Assembly: GCF_040833995.1 (NCBI RefSeq)
Contig: NZ_CP162138.1
Span: 62,001 to 126,000, forward strand
DNA length: 64,000 nucleotides
Reading direction: 5' to 3'
Source: Leptospira sp. WS58.C1
GTDB lineage: Bacteria; Spirochaetota; Leptospiria; Leptospirales; Leptospiraceae
Position 1 is the stretch's first letter. Each line of letters begins with the position of its first letter. Under the pieces are notes generated by a model. That model saw only the letters and a program-made list of their open reading frames with translations, did no database searches and was not told where the DNA came from. Made by a program: the position numbers and the translations under genes. Shown in pieces: positions 8,286-17,000 of this stretch.

Positions 8286-9670
8286 TTAAACGAATAGCTT
8301 GCTCCTAATAAGATCGCGGGGATATCGGATCTTAAGGAATGTTTGAATTGTGCCACTCTGATGTCGTCTTTGGAAAATACTGCATGGTTGAAGTTCCAAT
8401 CTGCAGAGCCTCCGTTATAGACTTTAACAGGAAGATAGTATAAAAGTGTAAAATCGAATTTCCATTTTCCTGCGGTATATCCGAAACCGCCTGAGACGAG
8501 ATCTTGGACCATGATACCTGCTTGAAGAGCGTTCGTTCCTTCCGATCTTAAAACTCCGGAGTTATGCCTTGCTCCTAATCTATAAGTCCAATCGTTTACG
8601 ATCCATTCTCCTCCGATGCCCAAAGCCCAAGAATCATGATAACTTAAATTTTGAGGGACTACATTCGTTTGTCCGAATGCAGTCGGAAATACGGGAGCAG
8701 CCAATGTTTGTTTATAGGTAGAAGTGTAAGAAGAATAATTATAATACAAAACATCTATTCCGACATTGAATGTATCCGTTCCATAAGAAAAACCAAATCC
8801 ATGTCTTTCCGGAACTGCAAATGTCGCAGACACTCCGGTTCTGCTCGGATACGAGCCTACTTGTATACTTCCATCCAAAGGGATTTTTGCGGAAGTTTGG
8901 TAAGTATAAGCGATCTTTAATGTTTCCGTGATCTGATAAGTGGTTCCGAATATGCCGCCTAGTGCATAGGCATGCTTGCTTCTATAATCGAAACCTTGGC
9001 CGGGGACTTCGACGGTTCCTGTGATATCATGAAATTTTTGATATGCGATCTGTCTGGAATAAATTCCTTCTACTCCGAATGCCAGAGAAAGTCCGCCGAT
9101 CTTATAGGAAAGTGCGTGAGTGGATTTCACTAGATAAAATGTAGAAGAATAACTTTCTTGAATTCTTTTAGAATCTCCTATCGGACTTGGGAGTTTCATT
9201 CCTGACCAATCGTTCAAACTTTGGCCATTAGGAGTGATCCTTGTGAGTCCGTAGACTTCTCCATTTCCTCCTCCCGGGATATAAATCCCTCCACCATAAG
9301 ACCATTTTTCGCCGAGTGGGATCCGGATCGCAAAATAGGGAAGTGGGGCAAGCACATTATAGGATTCCGAATTTTCGTAGGTAAGATTCGGGTCCGGATC
9401 CAAAAACCTGTCTTTGTATACTGTACGGATGTACGGCAAAGAAATTCCGAACTCCAACTCTTTTCGATTTTTGAGACTTAAGTTAGCGGGATTGGTCCCT
9501 ATGTCCATAGGAGATCCCCCGATCGCTAGATTGACTCCCCCCATGCCGCCGTATCTCGCGTTGTGAGAAGGTTGAAAAAGTCCTACAGCTTCGAGCTTAG
9601 GAGCCAGGAAAGAAATTATAGCCAGGGAAAACAGGGAAAATTTTTTACGAACTCTAGATCCAAAAAGCAT
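8282..9670 (-). CDS. FadL/TodX (OmpP1) family outer-membrane protein
   Basis: A 462-residue protein with a signal peptide (cut near residue 28) and the OmpP1/FadL start: ARYGGMGGVNLAIGGSPMDIGTNPANLS, the N-terminal plug with its NPA motif. The rest alternates polar and aromatic residues as in a beta-barrel and ends in an aromatic-rich strand with terminal LLGASYSFN. FadL proteins let long-chain fatty acids or hydrophobic compounds cross the outer membrane. A link to the nearby crotonase gene in lipid use is an inference. The gene is single and diverges from the MpaB-like gene at 9770. Confidence 0.9.
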   Translation of the reverse strand: MLFGSRVRKKFSLFSLAIISFLAPKLEAVGLFQPSHNARYGGMGGVNLAIGGSPMDIGTNPANLSLKNRKELEFGISLPYIRTVYKDRFLDPDPNLTYENSESYNVLAPLPYFAIRIPLGEKWSYGGGIYIPGGGNGEVYGLTRITPNGQSLNDWSGMKLPSPIGDSKRIQESYSSTFYLVKSTHALSYKIGGLSLAFGVEGIYSRQIAYQKFHDITGTVEVPGQGFDYRSKHAYALGGIFGTTYQITETLKIAYTYQTSAKIPLDGSIQVGSYPSRTGVSATFAVPERHGFGFSYGTDTFNVGIDVLYYNYSSYTSTYKQTLAAPVFPTAFGQTNVVPQNLSYHDSWALGIGGEWIVNDWTYRLGARHNSGVLRSEGTNALQAGIMVQDLVSGGFGYTAGKWKFDFTLLYYLPVKVYNGGSADWNFNHAVFSKDDIRVAQFKHSLRSDIPAILLGASYSFN

Positions 9671-9769
9671 GCTTCAAGGAATTCGTTACGGTTTTTTTTA
9701 CAAGTGCTTTCTTTTTAAAATTCAAAATATAAAACTGGCGCATTCCTGAGACGAGGCTTAAGTTTTAGA

Positions 9770-10894
9770 ATGAATTCGAGCGAGTTACGCGCATTACGAA
9801 ATGAAACTGATCCGTTAGCAGACGAGATTGTCACAAAATATTTTACTGAATCCGCTTTTGACCGGCAAAAAACGATGCTTTTTTTCGATGCTCTTTCCAG
9901 GAACTCGGACCCTATTCCTTCCGGGCTGCCGGATTATCTAGAAAAATATTTTTATGAGACGGAAGATCTTCCTTCTTGGGCGGACAAAACTAAGATCGCA
10001 AAGGGAGAGCGGCTATTCTCCACTTATGGTCCCCAGATCCTAATGATGCTTTGTGTAAAGTCGCTTCCTATGGCATATTCTTGCGGAGACGGAGCGCAGG
10101 TACTTTATAAAACCGGAAGATTAATAGAACAGAATGGAGTGATTGATGGGGTTAATAGAAGACTCATGGAAACCACTCAGTTTGTGATCTCCGTCGCTCA
10201 GGAGAATGGACTGGGCCCTCAAGGAAAAGGGATACGCACTGCCCAGAAAGTACGATTAATGCATGCATCCATTCGTTATTTTTTAAGGAAGGGACAAGAT
10301 TGGGATCCTGCTTGGGGGCGGCCGATCAACCAAGAAGATATGGCAGGTACTTTGCAGTCTTTTTCTAGCTTAGTGCTGGATGGACTGGCTCAATCTTCTT
10401 TAAAGTTAAGTCAGGAAGAAAAAGACGCATACATTCATCTCTGGAGAGTGGTTGGACATTTTATAGGTGTAAAACCGGAACTTTGTCCGGAAGGATACGA
10501 TACCGCACATTCCTTAGGCGAGTCCATTTTTAACGATCAACAAAAACCATCTGACGCGGGCAAGATACTTGCAAAATCCCTGTTGGACTTTATGGAGTAT
10601 ATGCTTCCGGGGAACTTATTCGATAGTCTTCCATTATTTTTTCTGCAAACATATATGGGACAAAAAACAAGCGAGGTACTCGGCCTAGGATGGCCTCCTA
10701 AAAATCCTTTGGGTTATTTTATGGAAAGGATTTTTAAGGATGTCGACTCTCATGTAGACGATGACGAGGGATTCGGAAAGTTAGTCGCTTATTTTGCTTC
10801 CAAACTTCTTTTTTCTATGGATCATTTTTATTACGGCGGAAAAAAAGCCAGATTCTGGATCCCGCCTTCATTAAGAGAGAATTGGAGACTATAA
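9770..10894 (+). CDS. MpaB/Lcp-like oxygenase domain protein (DUF2236-like)
   Basis: A 374-residue mostly helical protein resembling the family of latex-clearing protein (Lcp, a b-type haem dioxygenase cleaving polyisoprene) and fungal MpaB. The key stretch is GKGIRTAQKVRLMHASIRY: His165 and Arg169 match the conserved H..xR of the family, with Arg156/Thr157 just before, in the region that contacts haem in Lcp. WxxxxGRPINQEDMAGTLQSF follows, also family-like. There is no signal peptide. The substrate is unknown; an isoprenoid or other unsaturated lipid is inferred only from family and from the downstream partner, which begins 3 bases after this stop. Confidence 0.75.
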   Translation: MNSSELRALRNETDPLADEIVTKYFTESAFDRQKTMLFFDALSRNSDPIPSGLPDYLEKYFYETEDLPSWADKTKIAKGERLFSTYGPQILMMLCVKSLPMAYSCGDGAQVLYKTGRLIEQNGVIDGVNRRLMETTQFVISVAQENGLGPQGKGIRTAQKVRLMHASIRYFLRKGQDWDPAWGRPINQEDMAGTLQSFSSLVLDGLAQSSLKLSQEEKDAYIHLWRVVGHFIGVKPELCPEGYDTAHSLGESIFNDQQKPSDAGKILAKSLLDFMEYMLPGNLFDSLPLFFLQTYMGQKTSEVLGLGWPPKNPLGYFMERIFKDVDSHVDDDEGFGKLVAYFASKLLFSMDHFYYGGKKARFWIPPSLRENWRL

Positions 10895-10897
10895 AGG

Positions 10898-11578
10898 ATG
10901 AGTTTTTGGCAGACTTTAGCAACGGATCCGGAGTATTTCGGACGTTATACGCTGTTTGAGAATATTTGTTTACTTTTGGGTGTGGCTTTCTGGGCATATA
11001 TGTATGCAGTTCTTCTAATAGAACCATTTAAGAAAAAATTCGTCGAGATGCCCGTTTTTATCGCCTGTGGGAATATTATTTGGGAATTATTATGGGGATT
11101 CTGCTTTAAAGAACCTATGGGTGCGATATTACTCTGGGGCTATAGACTTGGCTTCGTATTGGATATAGTGATTTTCTACCAGGTGATCCGATTCGGTAAA
11201 AAACAAATTTCCTTGCCATTGTCGGACAAGGGATATAAATTCCTTTTGGGCATTTTGGTGACGTCTTGGGGATTATTGATTTATACCTTTTATATAGGAG
11301 GTTATGATCTTTTTACCGGATCTAATTCGGCTTATATCTTAAGTCTGATTATTTCGGTAATGTATCCGATCCTTTTCCTGAAAACCGGAGATCCGAACAT
11401 GTTCTCTTATTCGGTTTCTTGGGCAAAATTTTTGGGCAACGGGTTCTTTACAATCTTCATCTTTTTATACTTTCCGGATAAGTACTTCGTTCAGGTTTTG
11501 AGCGGACTCGGAACGATAGCCGACATATACTATGTTTGGTTATTTACCCGTCAAAAGTATTCGCCCTCTAAAGTGTGA
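10898..11578 (+). CDS. Seven-helix membrane protein resembling Pyr4-type terpene cyclases
   Basis: A 226-residue integral membrane protein with about seven helices. Fungal transmembrane terpene cyclases of the Pyr4/PaxB type have this size and topology and two essential acids: a Glu in a GNxxWE motif and an Asp in the last helix. Here CGNIIWELLWGF gives Glu63, and LGTIADIYYVWLF gives Asp209. It starts 3 bases after the MpaB-like oxygenase gene, with its ribosome site in the upstream stop region, so the two are probably translationally coupled. Bacterial members are uncharacterised, and a non-cyclase role is possible. Confidence 0.6.
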   Translation: MSFWQTLATDPEYFGRYTLFENICLLLGVAFWAYMYAVLLIEPFKKKFVEMPVFIACGNIIWELLWGFCFKEPMGAILLWGYRLGFVLDIVIFYQVIRFGKKQISLPLSDKGYKFLLGILVTSWGLLIYTFYIGGYDLFTGSNSAYILSLIISVMYPILFLKTGDPNMFSYSVSWAKFLGNGFFTIFIFLYFPDKYFVQVLSGLGTIADIYYVWLFTRQKYSPSKV

Positions 11579-11603
11579 ACTTTAAAAATTAGTTCAGTCG
11601 AGG

Positions 11604-11632
11604 TTTTCGAAATTCCGTTACGATTTCGAAAA
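11604..11632. promoter_or_regulatory. Inverted repeat before the pseudokinase gene
   Basis: TTTTCGAAAT (11604-11613) and ATTTCGAAAA (11623-11632) are perfect 10-bp arms with a 9-base spacer, 17 bases before the chosen start. Each arm contains the small palindrome TTTCGAAA. An operator is more likely than a terminator because no T-run follows. Confidence 0.4.
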
Positions 11633-11649
11633 AGATCAAATTGGAAATT

Positions 11650-14600
11650 ATGCAGGATTTGTCCACAGACAGGGTTCCTTATGAATTGGGGGAATTGTTG
11701 TACGAGGACAGTTTTTCCCAAACGTATAGAGGAAAATTAGGTAGGACTAGAGAACCGAAGATCATTCGAATACAAAGACCGGAGGGGAAAGAAACCTCTT
11801 CGGTGTATTTTCTGAATGAATTCGAATTGGGGAAATTGGTCAGCGATCCCGGCATTCTTAAACCGGAAGATATGTTCGAAAATTCGGACGGTATCTGCCT
11901 GGTGTATGAAAATATTCCTTCTAAACTTCTGCACCAAAGTTTGGCAGGATCCATTTCTCTAGAAACTTTTTTAGAGATAGCCTTAGCGATCACGGAAAAT
12001 TTGGCAAGGTTACATTCTTTCGGGATAGTTCATAACCAAATTTCCCCACGTGCATTTTTTTATAATCCGGATAACGGTGAGACCAAACTTGCCTGGTTAG
12101 GCGGAGCCTCCCTTCTCCTTTCCGAAAAGGGAAGTTATGCACCTCTTAGATATACGTTCGATATTCTACCGTATTGTTCTCCGGAAAATACGGGAAGATT
12201 GAACCGTCCGGTCGATTTTAGATCCGACGCATATTCCTTAGGCGCACTATTTTATAAGATGATCTCGGGAGCTCCTCCGTTTGAAACGGAAGACCCTTTG
12301 GAGATGGTGCATTATCATATTGCAAGATCGCCGGTTTCTCTAGTTAAGAAAAGAGAGGATGTTCCGGCTGCGATCTCTACCTTGGTGGACAAATTGCTCT
12401 CCAAAATGCCGGAAGAAAGATACTTCTCTTTGGAAAATCTGATACATGATCTAAAGAGTATTAAAGATTCTTTAAGGTCTAAACGTAAGCTCTCTGAATT
12501 CGTTCCCGGGGTATATGAAAGAAAGGTGGGTTTTCGGGATTCTCCTAGGATCTACGATAGGGACCGGGAAAGAAAAGAGATCGAATCTAGTATAGTGAAT
12601 GTGACTAACGGAAGAAGGTCCGCAATTTTTATCGGCGGTAAATCAGGGACCGGAAAAACGGCGCTAGTGGAGGATGCTATCACTTATCTGGATATCTATT
12701 CAGTGGTCCTTTTGCGTGGAAAATTCGAAGAAGATAAAAAGGAGATCCCGTATTATGCGTTCCGCCAGATTATGGACGATCTTTTAAGAAGGATCCTTCA
12801 GAAAAAAGAAGAGGAAATCATTTTATTAAAAAATTATATTAAGGAAACCTTAGGAGATAATATCGAGATCCTTACCCAATTTTTGCCGGACCTGGGAAAA
12901 ACTTTAGGAATAGAAATACCGGTAAAAACGCATAAGAGGCAGAAGGACGAAAAGGTCCTGTTTGCAGTCGCTCTTAAATTTCTGACTCTATGTTTTGATC
13001 GAAAAAATCCCGCTATTATTTTGGTGGATGATCTTCAATGGGCGGATTCGGCTTCCCTGGCTTTACTAGAATTCATTTTGAACAGTGAAGATTGGGAAGG
13101 ATTACTTTTTGTTCTCACTAGTCGATCTGAGGATGCGGATTTTTTTCCGAATATTACGGTAAAACCAGGACCCTTAGGTTTGGATCTGAGAGAAATACGA
13201 CTTTCTCCTTTGAATGAACATAGCGTATTTAAATATGTATCCGATAGTATCCATGTATCCGCCGAGGATGCAAGTCGACTTGCGGAAGTTCTTGTTTCTA
13301 AGACGGGAGGTAATCCTTTATTTTTGCACCAATTCTTGAGATCCCTGTATGAAGAGGGTTGCCTAAGTTTCGATACGAAAACCGCATATCATATAGTGGA
13401 CTGGGATCGCCTTTTGCAAAGAGCGGTTACGGATAACGTTTTAGATCTATTTCTGGATAAAGTGGGGAAACTTCCCGACGAGACCTTGGAAGTCCTGAGA
13501 GTAGGGGCCTGTATCGGCGCAAAATTCGATCTGAAAGATATGTACGATTTTTTTAAGGCTCGGCCAGGTGTTTTGTCTAGGGGAATTCGAGAAGCAGTCC
13601 GAGAAGGGATCGTATTTTATAGAGAATCCGGAAATATGTTATTTCCGGCTTTGCAGTATATTTCCCAAAAAAAGATAGAAGAGTCCGGAATGTATTCCTC
13701 TCTATCCGATATCCAATTTCATTTTTCTCATGATAGAATGATCCAAAGTATTTTGGATGCTACGGACTCTTCCGAAAAAGCAAGGATCCATAATACTCTT
13801 GCTAGACTATTGATCGAAAGAGAAAAAAAATCCGGCGGATCCGAGCTGATCTTAGATATTGCAAATCATCTTCTGCGTTCCAGAGAATTATATACGAACG
13901 GACAGGAGAATGAAGACTTCTTCCATTATACGATACTCGCAGGAAATTCTGCCAAAGCCGGGGCCGCTTACGAATCTTCTTATTCTTTTTTCAGTTTGCT
14001 TGCTTCTCAACTCAAAGACTCTTATTGGCAAAAAGACAGAAAGAATGCGATCCATATCCTAAAATCTCTTGCGGAATCGGCATATTATTTATCCAGAAGA
14101 GAAGAGGCGGAGAAGATCGTATCCGATTTACTTTCCAAACTGCAAAGTCCATCCGAAAAGGCGGACGTTTACCTAATGCAATTGGAAGTGATGAACGTTT
14201 ATAACGATCTTGACTCCGCATCCAAAATAGGGATCAAGGCGCTTCAATCGCTCGGTACAGGTTTCAAGGAAAAGCCGGGTTTTTTAGCGGTGTTCGGTGA
14301 AGTATTGAAGATGATCTTTTATAGTAGAGGAAGATCTCCGGAAAAGTTAGTAAATGCTAAAGACAGCAAAGATCCGTATAAAACGGAAGCTTTGAATATT
14401 TTGGTCAACCTTCTGAATTACGGAAAACATATGGATATGAAGGTTATGGCTTATATTTATTTGAAGCTAATCAACCTTACTTTGAAAGAAGGAAATGCTC
14501 CTTTCAGCTTTTTCGGTTACGCAGGCTTCGGATCCATATTACTTTCTATCACTGGAAATTTCCAACAGTCTATGAGATATTGGACCTTGGCGGAAAAGAT

Positions 14601-16917
14601 ATTAAAAAAGTTTAAATCGGATGAACTTTACGGAAGGTTCGTGTTTGGCCGGACCATTCTTTTGGATTATTTCATGTATCCATTCCGTTCCATAGTGGAT
14701 TATACGGAGGAAGCGTTCCATAAATGTATGCAGTATGGGGATTATCTTTGGGCTGCATTCGCACTTTTCTCCCAAAATACGAACCAGTTATATTCCGCGG
14801 AAAATTCCCTTTCGTACCGGGAAAAGATCAGGGAAAATTTAGAAAGGGGATCCAAATTAAATTACGATATTCTGATGATCCTTTTACATTCTTCCGATTC
14901 TTATTTGGATCGTTTAGAAGGAAAATCCACTGAAACCGTGCGGTACAAGGAAAATTTGTACACGGACCGTGAATTCGAGTCTCAGGTCCTGGAATCCGCA
15001 GGGAACGGAACCGCTAATTCTTGGTATGCGACCCTATTCGGATCTCTTGCATATTTATCGGGCTATTATTTGGAGGCGGAAAGAATTTTTAAAAATTACC
15101 ATTCCGATCTGGAAAAATCCAGGATCATGTTTATTTATTCAGAGTATCGGTTTTATAGATCCTTAGGTCTTTTAAAGTTGCGTAGAAAAAAGTTAAAATT
15201 GAGCGAGAAGTTCTTCTTTAGATATTCATTATATTTATTTAAACTTTGGTCGAAGATCTATCCGCCTAGTTTTCAATTATTTTATTTTATATTAGGTGGG
15301 CTTTACGAGGATTACGCTGGAAGAAAGGAGAATTCTTCCCTGTATTTCGATATGGCCATACAACAAGTGGAATCGGAGCCGAACGATTTTAGAAAGGCAG
15401 TCGTATACCAACATGTTGCGGAATGGAATATAGAACAGGGTAGGACTTCCTACGGAAAATTTTTGATACAAAATGCGGTAAGGCTATACGGTTCTTGGGG
15501 AGCCAAATCAATCGTAAACTTACTTAGGGACGAACATGGAGAGTTGCTTCGTCCTCAAGGAACTACGAAACGTTCCATGGAAAAAATCCTGGCGGATTCA
15601 ATTCTTCCCACATCCTTCGATTTGGACCTCAGGACTGTGCTTAAGGCCTCTCAAAGTATTTCGGGAGTTATCGAATTAGGTGAATTACTTAGGCAGTTGA
15701 TTCGCACAATTATGGAAAATGCCGCGGCAACTCGAGGTTTTTTAATTCTCCCTCAAAACAAAGAATTGTTTTTGATGGCAGGGTCGGATATAGAAGAACC
15801 GGGCTTTTTGCCCAAACCAATCTCGCTCGATGAAGCGGGCCATCTTCTTCCTTTGGAAGTGGTGTATTTTTGTTTCCGTTCCGGACAGAAGGTTTTGATC
15901 TCGGATGCGGCAAAAGATTCTTTTTATTCCGTAAATCCTTATATCAAAAGAAGTAAACCGAAGTCCCTGTTATGTATGCCGATCACAAAACAAGGAAGAA
16001 CATTATGTGTTCTTTATTTGGAAAATCGACTTACTGCCGGTATCTTCGACGAACATAGATTAGAAATTTTGGAAATACTTTCCGCACAGGCAGCGATTTC
16101 ACTGGAGAATGCCAAGTTATATGAGGATATCACTCGTATGAATTTCGAGCTGGAAAGAAAAGTAAACGAAAGAACGGAAGAATTAGCCAAATCCCTTTCG
16201 ATCATCCGAAAGGATATGTTGTATTCCCAAAAGATCCAAAGAAGTATCCTTCCGGAACTAAAAAATATCCCGGGCTTAAGATATTCCGTCAATTATCTGC
16301 CTATGGACGAGGTAGGAGGGGACTTCTACGATATATGCAGATTAAGTAATGGGAGATATAGATTCTTTTTGGCTGATGCTACCGGTCACGGAGTGCAAGC
16401 GGCTTTAGTAACTATGGCAATCAAGGGGGAATACGAAGGACTAAAATCCTCTTTAGAGAGACCGGGAGAAATACTTTTTGAACTTAATAATTCTATTTTA
16501 CTTAAATATAAAACTCTCTATTTTACGGGAGCGATTTGCGACGTGGATCTATCGGAGAAAAAAGTTTATTTTGCATCCGCGGGTCATATATCCCAATTTT
16601 TAGTACGTTCCTATCAAATGGTAGAGATGCCTAAAACGGGGGCCATCTTAGGTTTTGTAAAAGATTATCCATATAGAACCGAAGAATATAAGATAGAATC
16701 AAGAGATCGGATCTTTCTTTTTTCGGACGGGATCTACGAACAGTTCAATGAAGATAAATCGGAATACGGAGAAGAAAGATTTTTGCATTCCATTCGCGCA
16801 AATGTTCAGTTCGAACCTCAGGTCCAAGCAGAAAGAATACTTTCCGATCTCCAAAATTTTATTTCTAAAACCTCTATCCAAGACGATATCACTCTGTTGA
16901 TCCTGGATATCGATTGA
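11650..16917 (+). CDS. Pseudokinase - AAA ATPase - GAF - SpoIIE phosphatase
   Basis: A 1755-residue signalling protein. Domains: protein-kinase fold (about 10-285), ATPase with Walker A GGKSGTGKTA (about 328-337) and Walker B ILVDDLQWAD (about 458-467), a long helical TPR-like region (about 650-1290), GAF (about 1330-1490), coiled coil, and PP2C/SpoIIE phosphatase (about 1530-1755). The phosphatase metal ligands look intact (MDEVGGDFYD, FLADATGHG, FLFSDGIYEQF, QDDITLLIL). The kinase domain has lost its catalytic residues: HRD is HNQ (128-130), DFG is WLG or LGG, and no Lys stands at the beta3 position, although the SPENTGR activation segment remains. I chose ATG 11650 over the in-frame TTG 11641 because GGAA lies 5 bases before it. 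It probably dephosphorylates an anti-anti-sigma factor. Confidence 0.9.
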   Translation: MQDLSTDRVPYELGELLYEDSFSQTYRGKLGRTREPKIIRIQRPEGKETSSVYFLNEFELGKLVSDPGILKPEDMFENSDGICLVYENIPSKLLHQSLAGSISLETFLEIALAITENLARLHSFGIVHNQISPRAFFYNPDNGETKLAWLGGASLLLSEKGSYAPLRYTFDILPYCSPENTGRLNRPVDFRSDAYSLGALFYKMISGAPPFETEDPLEMVHYHIARSPVSLVKKREDVPAAISTLVDKLLSKMPEERYFSLENLIHDLKSIKDSLRSKRKLSEFVPGVYERKVGFRDSPRIYDRDRERKEIESSIVNVTNGRRSAIFIGGKSGTGKTALVEDAITYLDIYSVVLLRGKFEEDKKEIPYYAFRQIMDDLLRRILQKKEEEIILLKNYIKETLGDNIEILTQFLPDLGKTLGIEIPVKTHKRQKDEKVLFAVALKFLTLCFDRKNPAIILVDDLQWADSASLALLEFILNSEDWEGLLFVLTSRSEDADFFPNITVKPGPLGLDLREIRLSPLNEHSVFKYVSDSIHVSAEDASRLAEVLVSKTGGNPLFLHQFLRSLYEEGCLSFDTKTAYHIVDWDRLLQRAVTDNVLDLFLDKVGKLPDETLEVLRVGACIGAKFDLKDMYDFFKARPGVLSRGIREAVREGIVFYRESGNMLFPALQYISQKKIEESGMYSSLSDIQFHFSHDRMIQSILDATDSSEKARIHNTLARLLIEREKKSGGSELILDIANHLLRSRELYTNGQENEDFFHYTILAGNSAKAGAAYESSYSFFSLLASQLKDSYWQKDRKNAIHILKSLAESAYYLSRREEAEKIVSDLLSKLQSPSEKADVYLMQLEVMNVYNDLDSASKIGIKALQSLGTGFKEKPGFLAVFGEVLKMIFYSRGRSPEKLVNAKDSKDPYKTEALNILVNLLNYGKHMDMKVMAYIYLKLINLTLKEGNAPFSFFGYAGFGSILLSITGNFQQSMRYWTLAEKILKKFKSDELYGRFVFGRTILLDYFMYPFRSIVDYTEEAFHKCMQYGDYLWAAFALFSQNTNQLYSAENSLSYREKIRENLERGSKLNYDILMILLHSSDSYLDRLEGKSTETVRYKENLYTDREFESQVLESAGNGTANSWYATLFGSLAYLSGYYLEAERIFKNYHSDLEKSRIMFIYSEYRFYRSLGLLKLRRKKLKLSEKFFFRYSLYLFKLWSKIYPPSFQLFYFILGGLYEDYAGRKENSSLYFDMAIQQVESEPNDFRKAVVYQHVAEWNIEQGRTSYGKFLIQNAVRLYGSWGAKSIVNLLRDEHGELLRPQGTTKRSMEKILADSILPTSFDLDLRTVLKASQSISGVIELGELLRQLIRTIMENAAATRGFLILPQNKELFLMAGSDIEEPGFLPKPISLDEAGHLLPLEVVYFCFRSGQKVLISDAAKDSFYSVNPYIKRSKPKSLLCMPITKQGRTLCVLYLENRLTAGIFDEHRLEILEILSAQAAISLENAKLYEDITRMNFELERKVNERTEELAKSLSIIRKDMLYSQKIQRSILPELKNIPGLRYSVNYLPMDEVGGDFYDICRLSNGRYRFFLADATGHGVQAALVTMAIKGEYEGLKSSLERPGEILFELNNSILLKYKTLYFTGAICDVDLSEKKVYFASAGHISQFLVRSYQMVEMPKTGAILGFVKDYPYRTEEYKIESRDRIFLFSDGIYEQFNEDKSEYGEERFLHSIRANVQFEPQVQAERILSDLQNFISKTSIQDDITLLILDID

Positions 16918-17000
16918 TCCTCTTTGTTATTATCGCTTGCGTTTTCATTCTCTGAATTTCAGGATCACAATTAATAAGTTTTCTCACAGGACTCTCTGAA

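Noticed and set aside
11641..11649. TTG at 11641 as start of the pseudokinase gene
   Set aside because: It is in frame but has no ribosome site, while ATG 11650 has GGAA at normal spacing.
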